From assembly GCA_039939375.1 (NCBI GenBank), contig JBDVJO010000011.1:930001-994000 (forward strand): DNA of 64,000 bases, read 5' to 3'. Every line of letters begins with the position of its first letter. Position 1 is the first letter of the stretch. Shown here in pieces: positions 25,530 through 33,648 of the stretch. The translations under genes and the position numbers were made by a program. The notes under the pieces were generated by a model, which saw nothing but the letters and a program-made list of their open reading frames with translations, was not told the DNA's origin and made no database searches. The DNA is from Paracrocinitomix sp039939375 (GTDB taxonomy: Bacteria > Bacteroidota > Bacteroidia > Flavobacteriales_D > Crocinitomicaceae).

Positions 25530-25985
25530 GTGGATACACTAAGTTACAAAACGGTTTCAGTCAACAAAGAGACGGCTAATAAGAAGTGGTTGATTGTAGA
25601 TGCTGAAGGGCAAAAACTTGGAAGATTGGCAAGTAAAGTTGCGTACATCATTAGAGGAAAACACAAAGCTAATTTTACTCCGAACGCTGATTGTGGTGAT
25701 AATGTTATCGTAATCAATGCTGAAAAGATAGAGTTGAGCGGAAATAAACTAGAAGTTAAAGAATACATCAGACACACTGGTTACCCAGGAGGTCAAAGAG
25801 TATTGACGGCTAGAGAAATTATGGCTAAACATCCTGAAAGACTGGTTGAAAAAGCAGTTAAAGGAATGCTTCCTAAAAATAAATTAGGTAGTGCTTTATA
25901 CAGAAACTTAAAAGTTTATGTAGGAGCTGAGCATGGGCAAGAAGCTCAAAAGCCAGAAGCAATTAATTTGGATTCAATTAAATAA
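25530..25985 (+). CDS. rplM: 50S ribosomal protein L13
   Basis: Large-subunit ribosomal protein, 151 residues from a GTG start at 25530. WLIVDAEGQKLGRLASKVA, RGKHKANFTPNADCGDNVIV and RHTGYPGGQ are diagnostic. The gene heads the translation cluster, with S9 following 5 bases after its stop, the near-universal L13-S9 order. The short C-CCCC/GGGG leader hairpin is too small for me to call a known autoregulatory leader. Confidence 0.98.
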   Translation: MDTLSYKTVSVNKETANKKWLIVDAEGQKLGRLASKVAYIIRGKHKANFTPNADCGDNVIVINAEKIELSGNKLEVKEYIRHTGYPGGQRVLTAREIMAKHPERLVEKAVKGMLPKNKLGSALYRNLKVYVGAEHGQEAQKPEAINLDSIK

Positions 25986-25990
25986 TCAAT

Positions 25991-26377
25991 ATGAGTGTAA
26001 TTAACACATTAGGTAGAAGAAAAGCTGCTGTTGCGCGTGTTTATCTTTCTAAAGGGAAGGGAAATATCACTGTTAATAAAAGAGATGTAAAAGATTACTT
26101 TGCAACTCCAGTATTATTAGAGAAAGTTAACCAACCTTTTAACCTTACCGATACATTAGGTCAATATGACGCTAAAATTAATGTAGATGGTGGTGGAGTT
26201 AATGGTCAAGCTGAAGCAATCCGTTTAGGGATTTCAAGAGCATTGGTTGAAATCAACGCTGATTTTAAACCACTTTTGAAAGCTGAAGGTTTAATGACTA
26301 GAGACCCAAGAATGGTGGAAAGAAAGAAACCAGGGCAAAAGAAAGCGAGAAAGAAATTCCAATTCTCAAAACGTTAG
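25991..26377 (+). CDS. rpsI: 30S ribosomal protein S9
   Basis: Small-subunit protein, 128 residues, whose basic C-terminal tail reaches the P-site tRNA. GRRKAAVARVYL at the start and RDPRMVERKKPGQKKARKKFQFSKR near the end are diagnostic, and the tail ends in the conserved KR. Confidence 0.98.
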   Translation: MSVINTLGRRKAAVARVYLSKGKGNITVNKRDVKDYFATPVLLEKVNQPFNLTDTLGQYDAKINVDGGGVNGQAEAIRLGISRALVEINADFKPLLKAEGLMTRDPRMVERKKPGQKKARKKFQFSKR

Positions 26378-26581
26378 TATTTTCAACTATCTATGGTGTC
26401 TCGGTATCGCCGAGCGCCAGTTTAGTATCTAAATCATCTAGATTCAATTGTAAATTGGCTACTGGATGGTTGCTTCAAACCCGCAAGGTGCAGGCGAAGT
26501 AAAAAAGAAAGTAAACATTCTGTTGAAACATGTCCTTAAAAATTGAAGGGATGAATGGTCAACAGGAGTAAAACAACAAAA
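26378..26581 (+). promoter_or_regulatory. candidate structured leader of rpsB
   Basis: A 204-base gap inside a ribosomal-protein cluster, with structure near its start: GGTG-T-CTCGG (26395-26404) pairs with CCGAG-CGCC (26410-26418), a 9-pair stem with one bulge and a five-base loop. A second possible stem pairs GCTTC (26472-26476) with GAAGT (26496-26500) around a CC/GG inner pair. There is no T-tract after the first hairpin, so it is not a simple terminator. Ribosomal protein S2 often regulates its own operon through such leaders, so this is a candidate S2-binding RNA. I did not match it to a named motif. Confidence 0.45.
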
Positions 26582-27367
26582 ATGGCTAGAGTATCATTCG
26601 AAGAATTACTAGAAGCTGGTGTACATTTCGGACACCTTAAAAGAAAATGGAATCCATATATGGCTCCGTATATTTTTACAGAGAAAAAAGGAATCCACAT
26701 TATCGATTTGAATAAAACTGCAATTCAGCTTGAAGAAGCATGTGCAGCTTTAAAACAAATTGCAAAGTCAGGAAAGAAAATCCTTTTCGTAGCAACGAAA
26801 AAACAAGCAAAAGAAATTTTAGAGACTAGAATTAAACCAACAAAGATGCCTTACATCACAGAAAGATGGTCAGGTGGAATGTTAACTAATTTTGGTACAA
26901 TCAGAAAAGCAATCCGTAAAATGCAATCTATCGACAAGATGGAAGAAGACGGAACTGCGAAAACGTTATCTAAAAGAGAGCGTCTTCAAATGTCAAGAAC
27001 TAGAGCGAAATTAGACAAGAACTACGGTTCTATCGCTGAAATGACTCGTGTTCCTTCTGCTGTATTCGTGATTGATGTATTAAAAGAGCACATTGCAGTT
27101 GCAGAAGCAAACAAGTTAGGAATTCCTACTTTCGCAATGGTGGATACGAATTCAGATCCAAGAAGTATCGATTTCGTAATCCCTTCTAATGATGATGCAA
27201 CTAAATCAATTGCAAAGATTTTAGATAAAGTTGTTGAGGCAATCAATGAAGGATTAGCTGAAAGAAAAAATACAAAAGACAAAGCGAAAGCTGATAAAGA
27301 GGTTGCTGCTGAAGCGAAAGCTGACAAAAAAGAAGCAAAAACTGAAAAAGAAGCGGAAGCAAAATAA
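26582..27367 (+). CDS. rpsB: 30S ribosomal protein S2
   Basis: Small-subunit protein, about 261 residues. The start is taken at the ATG at 26582 (MARVSFEELLEAGVHFGHL) because family members begin just before LLEAGVHFGH; the in-frame ATG at 26555 would add nine unlike residues. GIHIIDLNKT, ERWSGGMLTNF and KLGIPTFAMVDTNSDP are diagnostic. The C-terminus is a long Lys/Ala/Glu-rich charged tail (about residues 228-261), a lineage-specific extension. EF-Ts follows 8 bases later. Confidence 0.97.
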   Translation: MARVSFEELLEAGVHFGHLKRKWNPYMAPYIFTEKKGIHIIDLNKTAIQLEEACAALKQIAKSGKKILFVATKKQAKEILETRIKPTKMPYITERWSGGMLTNFGTIRKAIRKMQSIDKMEEDGTAKTLSKRERLQMSRTRAKLDKNYGSIAEMTRVPSAVFVIDVLKEHIAVAEANKLGIPTFAMVDTNSDPRSIDFVIPSNDDATKSIAKILDKVVEAINEGLAERKNTKDKAKADKEVAAEAKADKKEAKTEKEAEAK

Positions 27368-27375
27368 GATTTAAG

Positions 27376-28353
27376 ATGAGTACTGAAGTAAAAATTACAG
27401 CCGCAGAGGTTAACAAATTAAGACAAGCTACAGGTGCAGGAATGATGGACTGCAAAAAAGCATTAGTTGAAGCAGAAGGTGATTTTGATAAAGCAATTGA
27501 CGTTCTTCGTAAGAAAGGACAAAGAGTTGCTGAAAAAAGAGCCGATCGTGATTCAAGTGAAGGTGCTGCAGTATCTAAAATCAACGCTGACAATACAGTT
27601 GGTGTAACCTTAGTTTTAGGATGTGAAACTGATTTCGTTGGAAAAAACGAAAGCTTTTTAGCTTTAGCAAATCAATTTGCTGAAATCGCATTGAACTGTA
27701 ACTCTAAAGATGAATTGTTAGCAGCTAACTTCGAAGGAATGACTGTTGCTGAGAAATTGGTTGAGCAAACTGGTGTAATCGGTGAGAAATTAGAAATTAC
27801 AGCTTTTGAAAAATTAGAGGCTCCATTTGTAGGAACTTATGTTCACATTAACAAAATTGGTGCTTTAGTTGGATTATCTCAAAATGTAGATGGTGCAGCT
27901 GAAATTGCAAAAGACGTTTCTATGCAAGTTGCTTCTATGGGAGCAACGCAATTATCTTATAAAGATTTTACTGCAGAGTTCGTTGCTTCTGAAACTGAAG
28001 CAAGAATTGCTGTAATCGAAAAAGAAAATATTGAATTAGGGCGTTTAGGTAAAACATTGAAGAATGTTCCTAAATATATCTCTATGCACCAATTGACTCC
28101 TGAAGTTATGGCGCAAGCTGAAACTGAAGCAAAAGAGCAATTAGCTGCTGAAGGAAAGCCTGAACAAATCTGGGACAAAATCCTTCCTGGTAAAATTGAC
28201 AGATTCATTTCTGACAACACTACTTTGGATCAAGAGAAATGTCTATTGGATCAAAAATTCATTAAAGACGAGAAAATGACAGTTGGAGACTATGTAGCTT
28301 CAAAAGGAGCTGGATTGGAAGTGACTGGCTTTAAGCGCGTTTCTTTAGGTTAA
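27376..28353 (+). CDS. tsf: elongation factor Ts
   Basis: Nucleotide-exchange factor for EF-Tu. The N-terminal UBA-like domain includes LRQATGAGMMDCKKALVEAEGDFDKAIDVLRKKG (cited in part), and TDFVGKNESF is the EF-Tu contact motif. At 325 residues it is longer than the E. coli protein (283). The C-terminus includes GKIDRFISDNTTLDQ and VGDYVASKGAGLEVTGFKRV. It ends the four-gene ribosomal cluster before a strong terminator. Confidence 0.97.
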   Translation: MSTEVKITAAEVNKLRQATGAGMMDCKKALVEAEGDFDKAIDVLRKKGQRVAEKRADRDSSEGAAVSKINADNTVGVTLVLGCETDFVGKNESFLALANQFAEIALNCNSKDELLAANFEGMTVAEKLVEQTGVIGEKLEITAFEKLEAPFVGTYVHINKIGALVGLSQNVDGAAEIAKDVSMQVASMGATQLSYKDFTAEFVASETEARIAVIEKENIELGRLGKTLKNVPKYISMHQLTPEVMAQAETEAKEQLAAEGKPEQIWDKILPGKIDRFISDNTTLDQEKCLLDQKFIKDEKMTVGDYVASKGAGLEVTGFKRVSLG

Positions 28354-28365
28354 TTTATTTATATC

Positions 28366-28398
28366 AATCCCCTCGATTATTCGAGGGGATTTTTTTTT
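28366..28398 (+). terminator. rho-independent terminator after tsf
   Basis: AATCCCCTCGA (28366-28376) pairs perfectly with TCGAGGGGATT (28381-28391) around a TTAT loop and is followed by a run of T residues to 28398. It separates the ribosomal cluster from pyrH-frr, which starts only 12 bases later. Confidence 0.95.
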
Positions 28399-28410
28399 GC
28401 TTAAAAAAGT

Positions 28411-29115
28411 ATGTACAAAAGAGTTTTATTAAAACTAAGTGGAGAAGCCCTAATGGGTGAGAAACAATTTGGAATTGATAATAATCGTCTTGAAGAATAT
28501 GCCAAGGATATCAAGGACTTGTATGATGAGAAGGTGGAGATTGCCATTGTAATTGGTGGAGGAAACATCTTTAGAGGTGTTCAGGCAGAAGAAGGTGGAA
28601 TGGATAGAACGCAAGGTGATTATATGGGGATGTTAGCTACCATGATCAACTCAATGGCGCTACAAGCAGCCCTTGAGAAAGAAGGAATCTACACCAGATT
28701 GCAATCTGCGATTGAGATGAAAGAAATTTCAGAACCATATATCAAAAGAAGAGCAGTAAGACACCTTGAAAAAAGAAGAGTTGTGATTTTTGGTGCCGGA
28801 ACAGGTTCGCCTTACTTTACTACTGATTCTGCAGCTGCGTTAAGAGCTATAGAAATTGAAGCGGATGTAATTTTGAAAGGAACAAGAGTTGATGGAATTT
28901 ACACAGCAGACCCAGAGAAAGATCCGGCTGCGGTAAAATATGATAAATTAACTTTTGAAGAAGCTTATAATAAGGGCTTAAGCGTGATGGACTTAACGGC
29001 ATTTACACTTTGTAAAGAAAATGATGTTCCAGTTATCGTGTTTGACATGAATAAAAAAGGAAATCTGAAAAAAGTTGTGATGGGTGAAAAAATTGGTACT
29101 TTAGTAACAGTTTAA
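28411..29115 (+). CDS. pyrH: uridylate kinase
   Basis: Phosphorylates UMP to UDP in pyrimidine synthesis; hexameric amino-acid-kinase fold. It is 234 residues: KRVLLKLSGEALMG, VIGGGNIFRG, GDYMGMLATMINSMALQAAL, and GTGSPYFTTDSAAALRAIEI. The gene starts just after the tsf terminator and is followed 14 bases later by frr, the usual pyrH-frr pair. Confidence 0.97.
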   Translation: MYKRVLLKLSGEALMGEKQFGIDNNRLEEYAKDIKDLYDEKVEIAIVIGGGNIFRGVQAEEGGMDRTQGDYMGMLATMINSMALQAALEKEGIYTRLQSAIEMKEISEPYIKRRAVRHLEKRRVVIFGAGTGSPYFTTDSAAALRAIEIEADVILKGTRVDGIYTADPEKDPAAVKYDKLTFEEAYNKGLSVMDLTAFTLCKENDVPVIVFDMNKKGNLKKVVMGEKIGTLVTV

Positions 29116-29129
29116 AATTCAATTTTAAA

Positions 29130-29693
29130 ATGGAAGAAGAAATTCAAATGCTTCTTGATGAAGCAAACGCAGCAAATCAAAAATCATTCGATCATTTAAA
29201 GAGCGAGTTAGAAAAAATTAGAGCAGGTAGAGCAACACCTTCTATGTTGGATAGTGTTCAAGTTGAAGCTTACGGAGCCATGGGACCTTTGAATCAAGTG
29301 GCAAATGTAAATACTTTAGATGCAAGAACGATTACCGTTCAGCCTTGGGATAAAGCTAATCTTGATCCAATCGCGACAGGTATCATTAATGCTAATCTTG
29401 GCTTGAATCCTCAAAACAATGGTGAGATGATTATCATTAATGTTCCGGCTTTGACTGAAGAAAGAAGATTGGAATTAGTGAAAAAAGCCAAAGCTGAAGG
29501 TGAACATGCTAAAGTTTCTGTTCGTAACAACAGAAAAGAGGCAAATGATTACGCAAAAAAACTTAAGGACGAAGGATTGTCAGAAGATCGTCAAAAAGAT
29601 GTCGAAGCAGAAGTTCAAAAAATTACAGATGCTGCTATAAAGCGTATTGATGATATTTTAGTTCTGAAAGAAGAAGATATCCTAAAAGTATAA
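29130..29693 (+). CDS. frr: ribosome recycling factor
   Basis: Splits the post-termination ribosome together with EF-G. It is 187 residues with LEKIRAGRATPSMLD, ITVQPWDKANL, GLNPQNNGEMIIINVPALTEERR and KVSVRNNRKEANDYAKKL. The stop codon is followed at once by a palindromic element (29694-29740), which may serve as its terminator. Confidence 0.97.
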   Translation: MEEEIQMLLDEANAANQKSFDHLKSELEKIRAGRATPSMLDSVQVEAYGAMGPLNQVANVNTLDARTITVQPWDKANLDPIATGIINANLGLNPQNNGEMIIINVPALTEERRLELVKKAKAEGEHAKVSVRNNRKEANDYAKKLKDEGLSEDRQKDVEAEVQKITDAAIKRIDDILVLKEEDILKV

Positions 29694-29744
29694 TCTCGAT
29701 ACTTTTCAAATTTTGGCGAAGCCAAATTTGAAACACTCGATTTT
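29694..29744 (+). repeat. palindromic element R1 with TCGA arms and GAA loop, possible frr terminator
   Basis: TTCAAATTT-T-GGC pairs with GCC-AAATTTGAA around a GAA loop (29704-29731 region), with TCTCGA at the left end and ACTCGA at the right. Four T residues follow (29741-29744). The outer TCGA arms and GAA loop are shared with element R2 on the other side of the GIY-YIG gene. Confidence 0.7.
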
Positions 29745-29820
29745 ACTTTTATATAGCATTTAGAGGACCACTTTTGGTTCTCTTTTTTGTTTTTCGATAG
29801 CAATTTTGTTAATTAGTCTC

Positions 29821-30111
29821 ATGACTTTTTACGTTTATATTTTGAAGTGCTCTGACGGTTCATTCTATGCAGGGTTAACCGGAAAATTAAATAAAAGACT
29901 TCAAGAACATAATGAAGGTTATTTTGAAGGGTCTTATACTTCTAAAAGACTTCCTGTTGAATTGGTTTACTCTTGTCAGTTTTCAACTTATAGTGAAGCT
30001 TTCGCAAAAGAACGACAAATTAAAAATTGGTCTCGAACAAAAAAAGAAGCGTTAATTAATGGCGAATTTGATAAATTACCCAACCTAGCTAAAAAGAATT
30101 TTAAAAAGTAA
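29821..30111 (+). CDS. small GIY-YIG nuclease family protein
   Basis: A 96-residue single-domain nuclease of the GIY-YIG superfamily (UPF0213/YhbQ-like size). The motif pair reads FYVYILKCSDGSFYAGLT, so the usual GIY-YIG appears as VYI...YAG; the conserved arginine may be in KRLQEHN (R29 region), and the glutamate and YS/EA-x-x-KE-x-x-I-K segment is in EAFAKERQIKNWSR. The start is the ATG at 29821; an earlier frame start at 29806 (a TTG-like codon) is less likely. Function in this phylum is unknown. It lies between two palindromic elements that share arms, which suggests a link between nuclease and repeats (inference). Confidence 0.85.
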   Translation: MTFYVYILKCSDGSFYAGLTGKLNKRLQEHNEGYFEGSYTSKRLPVELVYSCQFSTYSEAFAKERQIKNWSRTKKEALINGEFDKLPNLAKKNFKK

Positions 30112-30122
30112 GTTTTACCGAA

Positions 30123-30222
30123 TTTGTCTGAAAAGAAAGCGGTGTGAATTTCAGTGTTTTTGTCAGTTCGAGTTTGTCTGAAAAGAAAGTGATGTGAATT
30201 TCAGTGTTTTTGTCAGTTCGAG
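30123..30222 (+). repeat. two tandem copies of a 50-base unit
   Basis: Bases 30123-30172 and 30173-30222 are the same except at two positions. Each copy ends in GTTCGAG, which is the left arm of palindrome R2. No reading frame was recognised in the unit. Confidence 0.92.
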
Positions 30223-30249
30223 TTTACACGAAGTGCAAGTGTCGAGAAC
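30216..30249 (+). repeat. palindromic element R2 with TCGA arms and GAA loop
   Basis: GTTCGAG on the left and TCGAGAAC on the right enclose TTACAC-GAA-GTGCAA, a six-pair stem with one A/C mismatch. Arms and loop resemble element R1 at 29694. It lies directly after the second 50-base copy. Confidence 0.6.
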
Positions 30250-30305
30250 AAAAAAACCTGAAAAGAGCTTACTGATAGTCGTGGTAGCATATCTCTTTTC
30301 AGGTT
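30248..30305 (-). terminator. terminator-like hairpin after the response regulator
   Basis: On the minus strand AACCTGAAAAGAG and CTCTTTTCAGGTT form a perfect 13-pair stem (30255-30267 with 30293-30305) around a 25-base loop, followed by T residues. It fits a terminator for the response-regulator gene, though the loop is unusually long. The remaining bases 30306-30396 hold nothing I recognise. Confidence 0.75.
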
Positions 30306-30396
30306 ACCGTGCAAGGAAATTAAAACCAGAAGCAATTTAAAACCGCTTTCTATTAGTTAAGACGCAAAGAAATTATTAATGGTTGGCTAAAATGGA

Positions 30397-31071
30397 TTAA
30401 TTGATTTCAAATTTATAGCCAACACCTCTCAAATTGATGAAATATTGAGGGTTTCGAGGGTTCGTTTCAAAGTATTTTCTGAAGTTTAAGATGTAGTTGT
30501 CAATTGTTCTGCTGGTCGGAAAATTTTCTGTTCCCCAAACTTCATCTAAAATTTCGTCTCTTGAAACGACTTCATTTTTTCGAGAAATTAAGAGTTTAAG
30601 CAAAGCCATTTCACGTTTTGAAAGTTTCTCAGTACCTCTTGGTCCATTAATTTCATAAGATTTGAAATCAATGCTGTTTTCTCCAAACTCAAAAGTGTCA
30701 ATGTTGTTTTCAGGATGATGCCTGTTAATTAAAATTCCAATTCTTAGCAATAATTCTTCTAAGTTAAAGGGTTTAACGAGATAATCATCTGCTCCTAATT
30801 TCAGGCCAGTAACCCTGTCTGTTGAAGTTCCTTTCGCAGAAGTGAAAATTATGGGTACTGCACTTTTTTTCCTAATTGCGGCGCAAACATCAAACCCGTT
30901 TAATTTAGGTAGCATGACGTCTAGAATCACCAAGTCATGAGAGTCATTGAATTTTTCTAAGGCTTCTTGGCCGTCTCTTGCAATTTCAACTGCATATGAT
31001 TCTATTTCTAGATTTAATTCCAGAACGTTGATTAAGCTCTCTTCATCTTCAACTAATAAAATCTTCTTCAT
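30397..31071 (-). CDS. OmpR/PhoB-family response regulator
   Basis: DNA-binding two-component regulator of about 224 residues. The receiver domain (1-118) has the acidic pocket VEDEES, the phosphoacceptor D51 in LVILDVMLPKLNG, the switch threonine/serine in IIFTSAKG and the conserved lysine in DDYLVKPFNLEEL. The C-terminal winged helix (about 130-224) has LSKREMALLKLLI and SRTIDNYILNFRKYFETNP, close to RprY-like regulators of Bacteroidota. The ATG at 31071 is preferred over 31080. No histidine kinase gene is adjacent, so it is an orphan here. A TACTTTTG promoter element lies at 31091-31098. Confidence 0.93.
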   Translation of the reverse strand: MKKILLVEDEESLINVLELNLEIESYAVEIARDGQEALEKFNDSHDLVILDVMLPKLNGFDVCAAIRKKSAVPIIFTSAKGTSTDRVTGLKLGADDYLVKPFNLEELLLRIGILINRHHPENNIDTFEFGENSIDFKSYEINGPRGTEKLSKREMALLKLLISRKNEVVSRDEILDEVWGTENFPTSRTIDNYILNFRKYFETNPRNPQYFINLRGVGYKFEIN

Positions 31072-31090
31072 TGATATCAAAATTGCTTGG

Positions 31091-31098
31091 CAAAAGTA
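31091..31098 (-). promoter_or_regulatory. -7 element for the response regulator
   Basis: The minus strand reads TACTTTTG, matching TAnnTTTG, 19 bases before the ATG at 31071. It lies in the 45-base gap shared with the divergent folK. Confidence 0.45.
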
Positions 31099-31116
31099 GT
31101 AATTTTAACCCGTATT

Positions 31117-31614
31117 ATGGAAAGCAAAAGGTGCTCAGTTATTTTAAGTTTTGGTTCTAATCTGGGAGATTCGAAAGGACTTATCTCTTGTGCCTATGAA
31201 AGATTGGAGAATGCGGGACTTGAGTTGCTACAAAAATCTTCATTTTATAGTTCTCCTCCTTGGGGATTTGAAGCCGAAAATGACTTTGTGAATACCGTGG
31301 CAATTTTCAAAACAGAATTGAAAGTTGAAGACCTACTTGAATTGGCAAAGTTCATTGAAAAGGAATTGGGCCGTGAAGAATCGGATGGAGTAACGTATGC
31401 GTCAAGAACTATAGACATAGATATTATAGACTATAATGGACGGGTTTATGAAAGTGAAACACTTTCAATTCCGCACGCATCCTGTCATTTGAGAGCTTTT
31501 GTGCTAGTTCCGTTACAAGAAATTCACCCAAATTGGATACATCCTAAACTTAAAAAAGGGATAGATCAAATAATTCAGGATTTTCAAGTCGTACTGAACA
31601 CAGTGAAAATCTAG
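31117..31614 (+). CDS. folK: 2-amino-4-hydroxy-6-hydroxymethyldihydropteridine diphosphokinase
   Basis: Transfers pyrophosphate from ATP to the pterin in folate synthesis. It is about 165 residues: SFGSNLGDSKGLI, the SSFYSSPPWGFEAENDFVN pterin-binding segment, ELGREESDGVTYASRTIDIDIIDY and PHASCHLRAFVLVPLQEI, where the usual H-PRxxxRxFVLxPL motif is recognisable. The ATG at 31117 (MESKRCSVILSFGSN) is used instead of 31087. It is a single gene divergent from the response regulator. Confidence 0.95.
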   Translation: MESKRCSVILSFGSNLGDSKGLISCAYERLENAGLELLQKSSFYSSPPWGFEAENDFVNTVAIFKTELKVEDLLELAKFIEKELGREESDGVTYASRTIDIDIIDYNGRVYESETLSIPHASCHLRAFVLVPLQEIHPNWIHPKLKKGIDQIIQDFQVVLNTVKI

Positions 31615-31739
31615 CGGTTAATCCGAAAATTATACAATTTGGACGAAATGTTAAATAGTATTTTTTAGGCTCAAAAAAAATAACTATAATTGCACTGTTT
31701 TAGGTTATTTATAATAAAAAGATTTTTAAATCAGATAGA

Positions 31740-33431
31740 ATGAAAAAGCAAAGTTTGAAAAAATTAGCGATCGTTGCAGTTGCTGCTACAGCATTGACTG
31801 GATGTAAGTTAATCGGAGACTTAGAGTACACAGTTACTCCAGATCCAGTTGAAATGCACGGTGATAGTGTAAAAGTAAGTATCGCTGTAAAGATTCCTGA
31901 AAAAGGATTAAACAAGAAAGCAAATGCAGAAATCACTCCAAAATTAGGAGATCACGCATTCAAAACAATATACATTCAAGGTGAAAAAGCGACTGGAAAT
32001 GGTCAAACTATTCCTTTGAAAGCTGGAGGAACAGTAAACTATACTGATGTAGTTCCTTATGCTGCTGACATGGAGCATGCTGATTTAACAATCGGTGGTG
32101 TTGCTAAGAAAGGTAAAAAAGAAATCGAAATCGAAACAAAGAAGATCGCTGACGGTACTATCGTTACTCCATTATGGGTTCAAAATGACGATAAGGCTTT
32201 GATTGGTGCTGACAACTTTGTTAGAACAACTGAAGAAACGTATTCAGGAGCTCAAATCAACTATCTTAAAGGTAAGTCTGATGTAAGATCTGCTGAGTTA
32301 AAGCAAGATGACATCAAAGAATTTACAGCTTGGATGACTGAAGCTATGACTAACCCGAAGAGATCACCAAAGAAGATCAACTTCGTAGCTTACGCTTCAC
32401 CAGAAGGTGAAACTGACAAGAACGGAAACTTAGCTCAAGATAGAGCAAAGTCTGGTGCTGCTGCTTGTGCTAAAATCTTAGACAAGATGAAGTATGAGTA
32501 TGATGCTGCTTCTTTCTTCTCTGAGCAAGGTAAAGGTGAAGACTGGTCAGGATTCAAATCTGCAGTTGAAGCCTCTACAATGGAAGATAAAGATTTAGTT
32601 TTAAGAGTTCTTACTATGTACTCTGACTTAAACAAGAGAGAAGAAGAAATCAAGAAAATGGCTGCTACTTATAGAGCTTTAGAAAAAGATATCTTACCTC
32701 CATTAAGAAGAACTAAATTCGTTGTTGTTTATGACAAAATCGGATGGTCTGATGAAGAGTTAAAAGAGCTTTCTAAAACTAAGCCTGATACTTTAACTAT
32801 CGAAGAAATCTTATTTACTGGAACTTTATACGAAGATTTATCAGAAAAAATGAGAATCTATAACTTAGCTGTTCAGTACTTCCCTAACGATTGGAGAGGT
32901 CATAACAACGTTGGTTATGTTTACTACATGCAAAATGATTTGGCTAACGCTAAAACTAATTTCGAAAAAGCGAATGACGCTAACGAAAACGCAGTTACAT
33001 TAAACAACTTAGGAATCATTGCTAGAATTAACGGTGATAGAGATAAAGCGACTGAGTTATTAAACTCTGCTGTATCTGCAGGTTCTGAAGTAAAATATAA
33101 CTTAGGAATTATCGATATCCAAAATGGTAACTATGCTGAAGCAGCTGGTAACATGGGATCTGAGAATACATTCAACAAAGCCTTAGCGCAAACGTTAAAC
33201 GGAGATTACTCTTCTGCTTTAACTACTGTTGATGCATCTCAAGATGCTGAGTCTGCAATTGGGTATTACTTAAAAGCAATTATCGGAGCACGTCAAAATA
33301 ACCTTGATATGGTTGTTAACAACTTGAAAAGCGCAATTGCGAAAGATTCAAGCTTAAAGGCGAAAGCTTCTAAAGACAGAGAATTCATCAAATTCTTTGA
33401 GAATGCTTCATTCCAAAATGTAGTGAAGTAA
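31740..33431 (+). CDS. OmpA-like and TPR lipoprotein, probably abundant
   Basis: A 563-residue lipoprotein: signal MKKQSLKKLAIVAVAATALTGC with lipobox LTGC, a beta-rich domain (about 25-150), an OmpA-like region with NFVAYASPEGETDKN...LAQDRAKSGAAAC (about 200-260), and C-terminal TPR repeats (about 390-540; NNVGYVYYMQNDLANAKTNF). The OmpA-like part suggests peptidoglycan contact. Codon choice (GCT, AAC, TCT, ATC, GGT rich) is more biased than its neighbours, as expected for a strongly expressed protein. A strong terminator follows. Similar large outer-membrane lipoproteins occur in gliding and T9SS complexes, but no specific name can be given. Confidence 0.8.
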   Translation: MKKQSLKKLAIVAVAATALTGCKLIGDLEYTVTPDPVEMHGDSVKVSIAVKIPEKGLNKKANAEITPKLGDHAFKTIYIQGEKATGNGQTIPLKAGGTVNYTDVVPYAADMEHADLTIGGVAKKGKKEIEIETKKIADGTIVTPLWVQNDDKALIGADNFVRTTEETYSGAQINYLKGKSDVRSAELKQDDIKEFTAWMTEAMTNPKRSPKKINFVAYASPEGETDKNGNLAQDRAKSGAAACAKILDKMKYEYDAASFFSEQGKGEDWSGFKSAVEASTMEDKDLVLRVLTMYSDLNKREEEIKKMAATYRALEKDILPPLRRTKFVVVYDKIGWSDEELKELSKTKPDTLTIEEILFTGTLYEDLSEKMRIYNLAVQYFPNDWRGHNNVGYVYYMQNDLANAKTNFEKANDANENAVTLNNLGIIARINGDRDKATELLNSAVSAGSEVKYNLGIIDIQNGNYAEAAGNMGSENTFNKALAQTLNGDYSSALTTVDASQDAESAIGYYLKAIIGARQNNLDMVVNNLKSAIAKDSSLKAKASKDREFIKFFENASFQNVVK

Positions 33432-33453
33432 CAAAACATTCTATCTAAAATAT

Positions 33454-33487
33454 AAAAGCCCTCTTAGTTTTCTAAGAGGGCTTTTTG
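33454..33487 (+). terminator. rho-independent terminator of the OmpA/TPR lipoprotein gene
   Basis: AAAAGCCCTCTTAG pairs with CTAAGAGGGCTTTT around a TTTT loop, a perfect 14-pair stem ending in a T-tract. Confidence 0.95.
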
Positions 33488-33648
33488 TTTGTTATAATTC
33501 TTCAGTTTTTTGACGTTCTAATTCTAACAAATAACAAATTTTCAACTGCACAGAAGCAGCCTTTTCTTTTGAAAAACGTTCTTTTTTTGTACATTGATGC
33601 TATTGAACATTTTATTGAAGCAATAGTTCAGGTTATAACCAAAATCAT

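Noticed and set aside
26555..26581. Longer rpsB starting at 26555
   Set aside because: The nine extra residues are unlike S2 N-termini, and the ATG at 26582 gives the standard start.
30123..30222. Insertion sequence remnant
   Set aside because: The 50-base units contain no transposase fragment and have no flanking target duplications that I can see.
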